A DNA stretch of 64,000 nucleotides, taken from positions 5,437,781 through 5,501,780 of the forward strand of contig OX457053.1 in NCBI GenBank assembly GCA_949752735.1. Direction: 5' to 3'. Position 1 is the first letter of the stretch, and each line of letters begins with the position of its first letter. Source of the DNA: Lumbricus terrestris. Taxonomy: Eukaryota; Annelida; Clitellata; Crassiclitellata; Lumbricidae. The translations under genes and the position numbers were made by a program. The notes under the pieces were generated by a model, which saw only the letters and a program-made list of their open reading frames with translations, was not told where the DNA came from and ran no database searches. This document shows, piece by piece, positions 30,127 to 40,820 of the stretch.

Positions 30127-33100
30127 GATAAATGGAAGGAAGGAAGCGGAGAAGTGGAATGCGATGAAGAAATGGAAGATTAACAAGAACAAGATGGGGA
30201 GGAGGAGAGCGAAGAAGAAAAGGATAAAGAAGAGCAAGAAGAAAAAGAGGAAGAGGAGCGGAGGAGGAGGAGGAGGGTGAGGAGGAAGTGGAAGAGGAGG
30301 AAGGAATATTGAAGAAGAATAGAAAGAAAAATAGGAGAAGGAGGAGGAGGAGGAAGTGGAAGAGGAGGAAGGAAGATTGAAGAAGAATAGAAAGAAAAAT
30401 AGGAGAAGGAGGAGGAGGAGGAGGAGGAGGAGGAGGAGGAGGAGGAGGAGGAGGAGGAGGAGGAGGAGGAGGAAGAAGGCCCTGTTTCTCTGTCAAAATT
30501 TATCGGGTGTGACCCTTTTACACCGCTGCCAGTTTTAATAGCCACGTCGCCATTGATTTTGAGACTCCCGTGCAAGAATCGTGTAAGCCTGACACTTACA
30601 AATTAATTGATCTCTGAAAACAAGCCCCTTCGAAAGAGAGCGAATCGGGCGGAGCCTTATGCGTTGAGGCTCGTGGAAACCAAGGCAGCTAATTGGGTCT
30701 AATAGTGACGATGATGAACATGATGATGATGATGTCGTTGCTGCTGCTGATGTTGCTGCTGCTGCTGACCATGATGATGATGATGATGACGATGACGATG
30801 ATTATGACGCTGATGAATCATGAATGCTCAGACTGGATGATATCAACACTGATTAGCAGATGAATCGGTTTCTTTGTTTACTGTCATGTGGACAATAACT
30901 ATTATTATTGAGAGATGTCGTTCCGAAGTACAAGCATTGATAAGAGAAGGAAGGTAGATAAATGGGATTTTATGATGACGTCATCATCAGGAATTATGAC
31001 TGTAACTGGTCCCCGATGAGAAAGATTACTAAATAACCACTGTGTGTCTGTCTGTATTATGTCTGTCTGTGTCTAATACTGTCTATGTGTCTGTCTGTGT
31101 GTGGGGGCGTCTGTTTTTATGAACGATCGATTGATTAATTGATTGATTGATTGTTTGTTTGATTGATTGATTGATTGATTGATTGATATCGAATGGGTAG
31201 GCCTATGACTTTGGACAAGATGCCATTGCATAAAACTCGCTACTGTCCATTGTCAACAAAACTGCTAACCAACGGAGTGGAATATCGCGAATACCATATT
31301 TTTAGCAATCAAGTCAATATCCAGAAAAGCCTTTCGTTCAGGCTGGTTCAGTAAAAGGGCAGCCAGCCTGTGGTGGGTAAGAGAACTTATGGACAGACCT
31401 TTGGGTACAAGTGGTCCTTCCAGATCACAATGACATAAGGGTGACGATTATGTCCACTGTCAACAGCTACGTTACCGGTACGGATTCAATTAAGTTAAAC
31501 ATACCTGGAGAGGATGGTGCGGCATATCCAGGAGCAACAGGGTATCCACTGGCACCAGGATACCCTCCCTGAGCTGGATATCCTCCCTGAGCTGGATATC
31601 CTCCCTGAGCTGGATAACCTCCCTGAGCGGGATACCCTCCGGAAGCTGGACATCCTCCCTGGGCTGGGTATCCTCCTTGGGCTGGATATCCTCCTTGGGC
31701 TGGGTATCCTCCCTGAGCTGGGTATCCGCTAGGAGCCGGGTACGCACTAGGTGCCGGGTACCCACTAGGTGCCGGATAGCCGCCGTAAGGATTCTACAAA
31801 GAGATAAACGTCAGAAGGATAATTGAGGCTACACTGTCGAGATTGTTTCCATTTTCCAACAACGGTTGGTATAAAAGATTCAAAAAGGTCATCTATAATA
31901 GACAAAGGTCAAAGGTTAATCTGGAGACCATAAATTACAACGGCAGGATGCAAAAGGAAATCTACCATTACTTATTAGACAGGGTAACCGGATACTGCAT
32001 AAAAATTGTAGCCTATAAAATAAAGCCTGTTCATCTAATGTGTTGGTCATCAGGCTCATGACTGAAACGCAAAGTAACCCGAGGAACGTGTTGCACATGT
32101 AACAGTGTGACTTGCTGACGCATATGCGACTGCCTGCCTTGAGGCTTGAACAATAATAATTATCATGCTGGTAAAAGCATAGTTGTAAAAACGTTTTTTC
32201 CGTTTTTTATTCTCTCCCAAAAAACGTCGTTTTTTTCGTTTTTTATATTTCCCATCGTTTTTTCGATTTTTATGTAACTTTGTTTAACTATTTGCTGTCT
32301 AATAATATTTTCCTTAATTTAATTTTTGTCTGATATTCCATACGTTTTCACCGTACTCTCAAGGATGCAGCTAACTGTAGGGTCTTTGTGTAATTGTTTA
32401 AGTCATAATTTTGAGAAATACATGTAGTAGATCCCTACAAGAAATGAAATTTATAAGAGTTATTTTGATATAAAATTCTTGGGCATAATTATTAATATTT
32501 ATAAGTAGCAATTTTAAGCACAAAATAATGTACAATATATAATTTAGTAAACATCTGTGGTTTTTGCTTCTGGTTAGATTTTAATTGTGTTATGTCGATC
32601 AGCATAAACTTATAATGTGGACTTATGTCTACAATTTAAATTTGAAAAGATTTCAATACCTTTAATTTGTCCGAATTTCTTATTAAACGAAAGTTATAAG
32701 AAAAAATAACTGGTAGATTAATGTTAGGCTACTTAGGCTATACCAATTATTTTGGCCTAATAATAAAGTTGTGTTATTTGCAGTTTCTTAATAAAATTGC
32801 ATAAGCAATTAAGGTTTGTAAGCTGAAAATAAAATTTCAGATGTAACAAAGGCAAATTATTTTCCGTTTCCGTTTTTTATCGTTTTTTGTCGTTTTTTAT
32901 TATTTCGAAAAAAACGACGTTTTTTACCGTTTTTTATTTTCTTTTCATCGTTTTTTACATCTATGGGTAAAAGTTACCACGTATGACATGATGGCGAATA
33001 TTTCCTTAATTTATATTATAACAGTGGATACAATGGCGAAACATTCTCTAAAATGTAGCCTAGTTATTAACATGAAGCCTCGAAAGAGTTTAATTATTCA

Positions 33101-33331
33101 TATCCCGCATACGTTACCCAATACCCAATTACCATAATTATTAATTAGACCTGTTATTTCTAGTAGGTTATCAATTTAATATATTATTTTTCCTAAGCAG
33201 TTGTGAGATCCCTCATGCGCTCTCTCAGGTTATCACAACAATTGCCGCTGTTCTTAATGTGCGCACCACTACCATAGCTACTACTAGCGGTACTACTAAT
33301 GCTGCTACTTCTACTGCTACTGCTGCTGCTG

Positions 33332-33410
<79 letters not shown>

Positions 33411-34020
33411 AACTACTACTACTACTACTACACTACTACTACTACAACGACTACTACCCGGCACCACTATTACTACTGCAACTAGTATTACTACTTTCAC
33501 CACCGGGTACCATTACTATCGCTACCGCCATTATCGTCATTAGTAACTTTATAACTAGGCCTTTAGGCTACTGTTATTCTATTACTGTGTTTCTCAATGA
33601 ATCAAAGGCTGTGTGCGGAAATTTTCAAATTTCAGAAAAGGTCAACGCAAATTATTTGGTGAAGAACATTGGATGAGGTTTTTACTTCATAGACTTAGGC
33701 CTACATAATTATCTTAATATTTTAATAATCGACTCAGGGTGAGTAGGCCTATGTAGACCTAAGCTATACGTCTGTGTGTTAGTATGAACATAGTCTACTA
33801 TATAATAATGCATGGTTTGCATAAATTTAATGCAATGTTTAGTAATAATAGGCTACTCTTTGGATTCAAACATTACACGCTTGATTTTGGGTAATGCATG
33901 TTTGAAAGCTATTTCCAACATATATGCTGATTTATTTAAGATAAATACGTAAAGTATTTAAATGGATTGAAAAAAATGAGTAAGATTTGACGAGTTTCGA
34001 CAACTTACTGGATAAGCCAT
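24204..34020 (-). CDS. GYP-repeat / double ricin B-type lectin, gene 2 (complete, 376 aa)
   Basis: Seven coding exons on the minus strand: 34009-34020 (ATG at 34018-34020, MAYP), 31505-31793, 29772-29996, 26528-26641, 26142-26250, 24968-25155 and 24204-24397 (stop TAG). They sum to 1131 nt, in frame across all junctions, each with GT and AG. Residues about 5-100 are Gly-Tyr-Pro repeats (GYPAQG and GYPAPS). The rest has six QxW-type repeats: [23 protein letters not shown] (W to F), [22 protein letters not shown]. Six repeats suggest two beta-trefoils, commonly glycan-binding. No signal peptide or membrane segment is visible. It is a tandem paralogue of the 5666-12132 gene; the last three exons are the same lengths. 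I do not recognise a named orthologue. Glycan binding and a self-associating N-terminus are inferences. Confidence 0.88.
24625..24778. mobile_element. hAT-like MITE in the last intron of lectin gene 2
   Basis: Terminal inverted repeats CAGGGACGTAACCAG (left) and CTAGTTACGTCCCTG (right). The flanks ctccttgc / ctccctgc match at 7 of 8 bases, fitting an 8-bp hAT target duplication. Poly-C runs are internal. 154 bp, no ORF. Confidence 0.75.
25205..26036. repeat. 41-bp intronic minisatellite, about 18 homogeneous copies
   Basis: The 41-bp unit contains ggtaatggaaggtaaggttg and ggcaaggtaatggatggaca. Copies from about 25390 to 25970 look identical, implying recent expansion. It fills the intron between exons 26142-26250 and 24968-25155 of lectin gene 2, starting 50 bp from the acceptor. 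Since 41 is not a multiple of three, the 258-279-aa minus ORFs cycle through frames of the repeat and are artefacts. Confidence 0.96.
26318..26508. repeat. AATC/AAATC simple repeat
   Basis: Caatcaatcaaatcaa-type units between two exons of lectin gene 2. Confidence 0.85.
26705..28682. mobile_element. Foldback element with 352-bp units in lectin gene 2 intron
   Basis: The ends are inverted repeats: CAGTAGTCGGGTCAATCTAC at the left (one mismatch in the right end). The left arm holds about 2.5 direct copies of a 352-bp unit (starts near 26709, 27063 and 27415). The right arm holds inverted copies (27970-28680). The centre (27575-27965) is unique. ORFs starting [10 protein letters not shown] are repeated on both strands because of this symmetry and have no recognisable domain. 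No clear target duplication. It lies between exons 29772-29996 and 26528-26641. Confidence 0.75.
28797..29179. mobile_element. hAT-like MITE with perfect 8-bp target duplication
   Basis: Inverted termini CAAGGCCGTAGCCAGG and CCTAGCTACGGCCTTG. GTGGGCGA is duplicated exactly on both sides (28789-28796 and 29180-29187). The insertion splits an older repeat whose parts are 28740-28796 and 29188-29226; the uninterrupted version is inside the 35680-36412 array. Confidence 0.85.
29478..29766. repeat. (CAT/CAC/CGT)n triplet array at a splice donor
   Basis: Triplet repeats end 5 bp before the exon 29772-29996 boundary, so on the minus strand the array starts six bases into the intron. Confidence 0.93.
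30042..30478. repeat. (CA)n/(TA)n and (GGA)n arrays
   Basis: Purine-rich DNA. CA/TA dinucleotides at 30050-30126, a duplicated 'gaagaagaatagaaagaaaa' block near 30310 and 30378, and a pure gga array at about 30408-30471. Intron 2 of lectin gene 2. A GATT array lies at 31128-31188. Confidence 0.9.
31510..31790 (-). repeat. 18-bp coding repeat for GYPAQG hexapeptides
   Basis: Within exon 31505-31793 of lectin gene 2, 18-bp units (ggatatccagctcaggga on the minus strand) encode GYPAQG eight or nine times, with [11 protein letters not shown] variants on the 5' side. The phase is fixed by the splice sites: phase 0 in, phase 1 out. Confidence 0.88.
32178..32965. mobile_element. hAT-like element, 788 bp, in lectin gene 2 intron 1
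   Basis: GGTAAAAG is duplicated at 32170-32177 and 32966-32973 (8 bp exact). Termini CATAGTTGTAAAAACG and, inverted, CATAGATGTAAAAAACG. Subterminal 'cgttttttat' repeats occur at both ends. No ORF. Confidence 0.8.
33293..33440. repeat. (CTG)n/(CTA)n triplet array
   Basis: Ctg/cta triplets in intron 1 of lectin gene 2. The poly-Leu, poly-Thr, poly-Ala and poly-Val ORFs are artefacts. Confidence 0.93.
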
Positions 34021-34167
34021 CTTTGTGGTTACTCTTTGATCTCCTGAAATGGAATTCAGTCGTCTGTAATGCTATAGATGGATCAAATAAAAATCAACTG
34101 TCAAACAAAACTATATTGTTGAATCATTAGTGTTGCATAATTATATAGGCTCCTGTATCACTGTGGC

Positions 34168-34250
34168 TGGACTAGGAGCGCCTCTGAGTGGACTTGCTTG
34201 GGGAGCGCTATATAAATTCTTGAGATGTATGATTGAATGTATGAATGAAA
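34168..34250 (+). mobile_element. LINE/SINE-type 3' tail fragment
   Basis: GAGCGCCTCTGAGTGG, then GGGAGCGCTATATAAATTC and a gaatgtatgaatg tail, just upstream of lectin gene 2. Confidence 0.65.
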
Positions 34251-34305
34251 GCAGGGCTGTTTTAAAGGAATATTTAGAACTGCACATCCTCTTCTCTCCT
34301 TTCTC

Positions 34306-34458
34306 ATCCTCCATGCACTTGTTTTAAATTCTGAACACCGTCCAGCCACTTATTGGCGAGCACAGACTATAGAAAGGTAAGGGGCGTCCAGGCACTTCTT
34401 TTGGAGAGGTAAGGGGCGTTCAGGCACTTGTTTTTCCACACTTTAGGCACTGTTTAGA
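34306..34458. mobile_element. Partial copy of the 43.4-kb hAT-like MITE
   Basis: It shares 'atgcacttgttttaaat', 'ccgtccagcc', 'gcgtccaggcacttctttt' and the right end CCACACTTTAGGCACTG with the element at 43381-43558. The left end is missing or replaced. Confidence 0.6.
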
Positions 34459-34591
34459 ACTGCACGTTAAAAAGCCCTGAATTATGAAAGTGATAAACTG
34501 TAGAAGCTGTTACTTATATAGATAGACATCATGCCACATTAATGCATTCTTTTAAAGTAAACAGACAAAAAATCGTTCGTCAATATTAGCG

Positions 34592-34662
34592 CTGCTATGA
34601 AAGCATACAGTCTTTGAAGAAAGCATACAGTCTTTGAAGAAAGCATACAGTCTTTGAAAGCA
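34592..34662. repeat. 20-bp tandem repeat
   Basis: Three and a half copies of gaaagcatacagtctttgaa. Confidence 0.9.
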
Positions 34663-34851
34663 TCAGGATCTAAGGTTATCCGAGTGCAAAGAAGACAATG
34701 TACCGGTAGTGTGGCAAACAATGGTTTCCAGTGTATAGGGTAAAAATAGTTCTGACTCTTGCACATTCCCGCCACCGTTTGAATGGACGTCACGCTCTCT
34801 GAGTATGGCCAAGATTCCTCCACTAATGAGTGGAAAGTTCTTGCCGTGCAG

Positions 34852-35302
34852 GTGACACAAAACGGAGTATCCCCCCTGAAAGCTATCCGGGGGGATGAAT
34901 TGATCTATCCCCTCGGATGGAATTAACCGGTCTATACTATTCGGTGGGATAAACTATTCTATCCCCTTTTTGGGAAAATGCGCACAATAAAAAAATGTAT
35001 GCTGTAATCAAGATTTAAAGTGACTCTAATTGTTTTAAGTGTCCTAAGCAATGCTCAGATAAAGGCAACTCGAATTTATTTAGTGACTCTGAGTGTTCTT
35101 AAGTGTTTTAAATGTTTTAAGTGCTCTAAAAACAGGGCAAAACAAATTATCTAGTAGGAATAAACATACCTGTTAGTGTCATTGTTCAAAACAAAGCAGA
35201 TGAAAATTAATTTGTAAAACAAAATGCACGCGGAAGCGGTTTTTTCGACTTTTTTAAATTTGGGGGATACAATTAATACGGGGATACTCTATTTCGTGAC
35301 AC
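34852..35302. mobile_element. TIR element (MITE-like)
   Basis: The left end GTGACACAAAACGGAGTATC and the complement of the right end GTGTCACGAAATAGAGTATC are inverted repeats with four differences. GTGACAC may be part of the repeat or a 7-bp duplication. No ORF. Between 35303 and 35679 nothing is seen. Confidence 0.55.
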
Positions 35303-35679
35303 AGGCAACACTACATGTACAGACCTCTGAAGACCAAGATCTGACTGAATCTTATTGTCTGCATGCTATACACTGCAACGAACTATGGTCTCGATGATCC
35401 TGTTCACATTACCATAAAAGTAGGCTACGTTTTGGCCCTTTCTGTAGGCACTTATTGTGTCCTAACCTTATCTTTGTAGGTAGGCCTACATGTACTTCAA
35501 TATTACTGAAGTTCACTCGTAATTAATTAATGATTATTTTAAGCAGAGATCATATTCACTGAGATTAGACATTCTGTATACATCTCACGAGTCAACGCCT
35601 TTGAGTTATGCATAAAATGCAACAAACTTAAGTAAGCCTACGCCTGTCTAGAGTACTATAAGAACACACGACTATTATC

Positions 35680-36412
35680 ATTGCAATTGACCATTATCAT
35701 TGCAATTGACTATTATCATTGCAATTGACTATCATCATCGCAATTGACTATTATCGCTGCAATTGACTATTATCATTGCAATTGACTATTATCATTGCAA
35801 TTGACCATTATCCCGCGACTTGGCTTTTGTGGGCGCTGTAGAAGTCTCGAGATTACGATTACGATTATCATTGCAATTGACCATTATCATTGCAATTTAC
35901 TATTATCATTGCAATTGACTATCATCATCGCAATTGACTATTATCGCTGCAATTCACTATTATCATTGCAATTGACTATTATCATTGCAATTGACTATTA
36001 CCATTGCAATTGACTATTCTCAATGCAATTGACTATTATCATTGCAATTGACTATTATCACTGCAATTGACTATTATCATTGCAATTCACTATTATCATT
36101 GCAATTCACTATTATCATTGCAATTCACTATTTTAATTGCAATTCACTATTATCATTGCAATTGACTATTATCATTGCAATTGACTATTATCATTGCAAT
36201 TGACTATTATCATTGCAATTGACTATTATCATTGCAATTCACTATTACCATTGCAATTCACTATTATCATTGCAATTCACTATTATCATTGCGATTCACT
36301 GTTATCATTGCAATTCACTATTATCATTGCCATTCACTATTATCATTGCCATTCACTATTATCATTGCAATTCACTATTATCGTTGCAATTCACTATTAT
36401 CATTGCAATTGA
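35680..36412. repeat. 19-bp minisatellite
   Basis: About 38 copies of ttgactattatcattgcaa with small substitutions (gac/cac, cgc, ggc). A 65-bp foreign segment (about 35811-35873) containing 'gcgacttggcttttgtgggc' and 'gattacgattacgatta' interrupts it. The 72-91-aa ORFs are repeat translations. Confidence 0.95.
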
Positions 36413-36539
36413 GTTGCAATCATACTTTTAGGACTTATCATGCATCTACGACTCTTGCCCAGTATGCATGCCCACTCCGCTATCAGAAAAATACACTATT
36501 ATCTTAAAAATCATTTTTACACACCGAAACAGCGACTCT

Positions 36540-36615
36540 GCTTTTCTTCTGCCAGCGTACAGTCGGTGTACTCGTCTGAGCTTCTCAGTTGGCTATAGAG
36601 GGGCGCAAGTGCAGC
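36540..36615 (-). mobile_element. Fragment of the second SINE family
   Basis: 'cagcgtacagtcggtgtact' and 'gagttggctatag'-like phrases recur at 48970-49015 and 53335-53400. Between 36616 and 36980 I see no gene. Confidence 0.4.
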
Positions 36616-36988
36616 AGAAACTCGAGAAAACTATACTCCAGCTTACAAGGTAATTAATTAGTGGTGTATGTAGGCTAATATAGGAAAGTATAAATTATGT
36701 TGGTTCAGAGATCCGATTACCTGTTTGTAGCGAAGTCGACCGACTCTAACACTGCATGGAAATATATCGGCAAGAGTCCACCACTATTGCTATCATCTAG
36801 GCTAACGCAAACTGATAAGCAAGCGGAGCAATGACGTTGGGGGAGGGTATATCTGCCTAACGCACGCACGCACGCGCGTGCACACGCACACCCATACATG
36901 CATTATATTAAGAACTGAGACATATATAATGTTTTCCCCAAAATGTCATGTAGGCCCAATGTGTACCACTATTTGATTTATATGCATA

Positions 36989-36989
<1 letters not shown>

Positions 36990-37050
<61 letters not shown>

Positions 37051-37195
37051 TGTGTGTTCGTGTGTGTGTTCGTGTGCGTGTGTTCGTGTGTCGCAGTTCG
37101 ATATATATCTAATATACACGTATATAATGTGTAACATATACACTATATATATAATATTATATATGTATATATATATATATTATATGATATACAAA
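36990..37195. repeat. (GT)n and (TA)n microsatellites
   Basis: A long gt run (36990-37043) with later interrupted gt, then ta-rich DNA at 37120-37195. A pure (ta)n block follows at 37649-37692. Confidence 0.9.
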
Positions 37196-37647
37196 TATCG
37201 AAATATTATTGGTGCGATATTACAACACACTATTTGCATATTATAGCATAGATCCGCATTGGACATTGGACAGAGTCTAGCTGGCCTAGCTGCTCAAGCA
37301 AGTCTTGTGCAGAATAGCGCGGGAAAGTAGGCGGAGCTAGAAATGCTAATCTCACAGAAGCCTCTCAAATCTAGTTTCGCTTTTGCGGAAATGAGCTGCC
37401 GCGAGGTGATGCTCTGGTTTTCGCAAAGACCCTATAACCACCTCCCTAGGCTATAATTTTTTTTATAGTCTTCCACCCTCTACGACGATGTCACCTTTTG
37501 ACCCCATTATCCCCCATATTTAATTATGTATCAAACAACAACAGAATCTTTCTACCGCACGTCAACCGCCATGAAATAAAGTCACTCAGCCATCTTGAAG
37601 TGCTTTTATAATAATAACTTATGGGCTCATAAACGCTCTACGACTAG

Positions 37648-37695
<48 letters not shown>

Positions 37696-37699
37696 CATA

Positions 37700-37945
37700 G
37701 TGGGGGCGGGGTAGTGTAGGGGTATGCTCGGTCAGCCTTGGTGCCCTGGAGACGGAAGGCTATAGCTGCGGGTTAGAATCCACCTCAAGCTACCGCCGCG
37801 TATACGGGATTCTCAACAAGTCCTTCACTCGCAATATTATTGCTGGTACGCTTTGGCGTTAAACTGGAAGTCAGTGTCCGCGCTGTAGTCGAAGCACTTC
37901 TGAGTAGGATCTTGAAGGGGCGCTAAAGAGCAAGTGCATACACAA
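37700..37945 (+). mobile_element. tRNA-derived SINE (copy D, diverged)
   Basis: Head 'gggcggggtagtgtagg', 'ggttagaatccacctcaag' B-box region, 'gtccttcactcgcaa' core, 'gcacttctgagtaggatc' and 'cttgaaggggcgctaa' tail, then 'caagtgcatac'. Confidence 0.8.
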
Positions 37946-38709
37946 CTTAGTACTTACATACAGTTGCCATAAACTGTAAAATATATAAAGCGCTACTTGT
38001 AGAGTCAAGCGTAGTGTACGAGCGCTGCGCCAGGTCAGAATGGTTGTCGAAAGGTAGGCCTAAGCTTACAGTAAGTTATGCGGAGAACGCAGCCCATAAT
38101 TATTATCGCTAACAAAATCGAGTTTATATTTACATTTGGCCTATAGGCCTACACCTTCGAGAGCCCACCATAATTATTATTGACCCGCCATATGTACCTG
38201 TCAGGCTGTCACACATTTTGGTCTATACTCAAAGTCATGATTGACGGAATAGGCTAGCTATAGGCCTACTAATCGTAGGTCCGTAACCCTGAGAATGCAA
38301 GAAATTTAATAAAATATTGACCAGCAACGTTTTACACTAAACATAATCCTATCTCTTAAGTAGGCATAGCCTAAGTAGGCCTAGTGCGAATCGAGAAGCT
38401 TAATTGTTAAAAACAAAAAAAGTATTTAAAAGCTTAGCCTAGTTAGGCCTAAAGAATGGATCTCTACTTTCCACGTCGGGCGGGGTGTGTGTCCCTTTTG
38501 CCTCCCTATTTCAGGGCGCCCATGATTAAATATGGATGCAGTAGGCCTAATTACATGGAGACCTACCTCTTGTTGTGACTGAAATTTCGGTCTTTAAGTT
38601 GAAACGTGCTGTGAGTCAGTCAACTAATTGCAAATTATCTAATTTATGCAGGTCTTTATAAGTAGCCTACGAGCGCTGCTGCACTGCGGGCTGCAGCTGC
38701 AGTCGTGTA

Positions 38710-39965
38710 CAGTGATTCCGTTAAGGTCTGAATTCTTGGAGTCATGGACGCATCACATCAAAAAAGTTGGAGACCACACCAAATGGATGAGAGTCATGGA
38801 CTCCACACCCTTCAATTTTTGGAGTCCCATCAGTGGCGGCGCCAGGATTTCAGTTTTGGGGTGATGAGCCCTCACGGAGGAAATTTTCCATTTTCATCTG
38901 CCAAAATTTCTGACGACCTTTTTTTAGTCATCCGGTCTAAATCTCATGGAAATTTTCCATGAAAATATTTCAGTTTTACATGTCAAAAAATGGATGGCCT
39001 TTTTTAAAGGGTGGCTTAGCCCCCGGGTTGCATTTTTAAAAGGGGGGTTCTAGAGGTAGGCTAAATTATTACGAAATATAGGCCTATAGGCCTCAGAGGT
39101 CAAATAGTCTATAGGCCCTATAGCCCAAGTCAACGTTCAGTAGAAGTTTTAGTTTTTAAATTTTGAGAACAAAGTAACAGCCAATTAGAAGCAAATTAAG
39201 GCTGTTGTTAGAGCATAATCAGATTGCATCATATTGACTTAATATTGACTGGAGAGCGCCTCTGACAGGACTTCTTCAAGAGGCGATATATATAGGCCCT
39301 AGGCTTAACTTCTTGAAATGAATGAATGAATGAATGAATGAATGAATGAATGAATGAATGTAGAGACTGAGGTAGAGAATTAAAATTTAATTGTCGCTAA
39401 CAAGGACTTCGATTTCAAAATAAAGAGGGGAATTTTTGAACACTAGCCTATAACCAGTACCAATCTTCCCGACGATAATTTATACTTTTCAAAGAAAATA
39501 TTTTAGCATTTCTTTTTTCTTTCAATTTTTCTCATTTTCAGATCTATACGACGACGGTCATTAGGCTATTTTTAAACCACGATCGAACGCTCATGGGAAC
39601 GATATAGGCTATAGGCCTATATAGCCCATCATAAATGTAGGCTATGTAGGCTACGTCACTCACTAACAAAGAAATGAAAAATTCATAAATAGGTCTTTGC
39701 ATAAATTATTCATCACCAGTCAGAGTGTGTGTTGTTCTTTTTAGTTCAATGAATACGCAAATACGCAATGCATAAACTGAGACAGTGACACAAATATGGA
39801 CCCCGCGGTATTTTTTTATTGGAGTCCCATGGACGCATCGTTAATTTATTTGTGCGTCCATCCACAACTTCGGTGCGTCCATGGACGCACCACCTTTATT
39901 TTTGTGCGTCCGGTGTCAAAATTTGTGCGTCCCGGACGCACGGACGCACACTAACGGAATCACTG
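38710..39965. mobile_element. hAT-like element with nested insertions
   Basis: GTCGTGTA flanks both ends exactly (38702-38709 and 39966-39973). Termini are CAGTGATTCCGTTA and, inverted, TAACGGAATCACTG. Subterminal 'ggacgcac' motifs repeat near the right end. A MITE (from about 38829) and a LINE/SINE tail with (gaat)n (39247-39360) are nested inside. No transposase ORF; about 1256 bp. Confidence 0.82.
38829..39060. mobile_element. Nested MITE of the 48.2-kb family
   Basis: It begins CAGTGGCGGCGCCAGGATTT, as does the element at 48165. It contains 'gacctttttttagtcatcc' and 'ggcttagccccc'. The right end is not clear. Confidence 0.55.
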
Positions 39966-40468
39966 GTCGTGTAGGCTATAAGCTAGGCTACTGTATACAG
40001 TCTTCAGACTTCAGCTGGAGAAGAGTTTGTCGCGTATGTAGCCTATTATGCCTTGAGTCAGTATGATAAGTACTTGGAAGACCCATTCGATCTAGGCTAG
40101 GCATGCGGCCTACCAAGCCAAGACTAATTAAGCGGCCTTTAGATAAAAATGTATTAGGCTAAGCCCATAATGTAGGCCTATAATCAGTTCAACTAGCGAT
40201 AGCGCGGTCCAGCATGCACAGACGCATTTTGAGATGACGACTTCACTTAATATTATAACGCCCCCTAGCCAACACAGTTGTGATGAGTATACAGGCTATA
40301 TTGACTCTACACTGTAGGCCTACACGTACGATGCACACGGAAACATAATAATTAGGCCCATAAATCATGGGCTCAAAATCCAAAATCCCATGTAGGATAG
40401 GAGTATAATCATTTTGAAGTGCTTTTAATATAATAATAACTTATGGCCTCATAAACGCTCCACCCGTA

Positions 40469-40820
40469 CAAGGGTGGATACAGAATTTTTCGAAGAAGGT
40501 GGGGGTCAACATTTTTGGTCTTGGGACAGGGAAAAATGTTCGTCTTGTTGGTCGCCGAAAAATCTGATGACCTTCTTTTTTAGTCATTTGTCTCGAATTT
40601 CCAAGAAAAGATATATCGTTTTATCCGCCAAAATAGTTGATGACCTTTATTTAGTCGTACGGACCTCCTATACGGACCTCGTGGGCGTGGGGAGGGTCCT
40701 ACGGAACTACTCATAGGGGGGGGGGGCACGTCAACTTTCCAATCTAGAATAGCTGGTCAAAAATAAAGAAATTTCTAAATGGGAGGTATGGCCGGATTGG
40801 CCCCCCTGAATCCGCCCCTG
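40469..40820. mobile_element. hAT-like MITE
   Basis: Left end CAAGGGTGGATACAG and right end (inverted) CAGGGGCGGATTCAG. The flanks cacccgta / gatccgta agree at 5 of 8 bases. 'gaccttctttttta' and 'agtcattt' phrases match related copies. From 40821 to 42450 I see no gene other than the BolA2 upstream region. Confidence 0.55.

Noticed and set aside
35680..36412. CRISPR-like array
   Set aside because: Units are contiguous 19-bp copies with no spacers, in a eukaryotic setting.
37260..37640. GC-richer segment as a promoter or exon
   Set aside because: No ORF, splice pair or box I could support.
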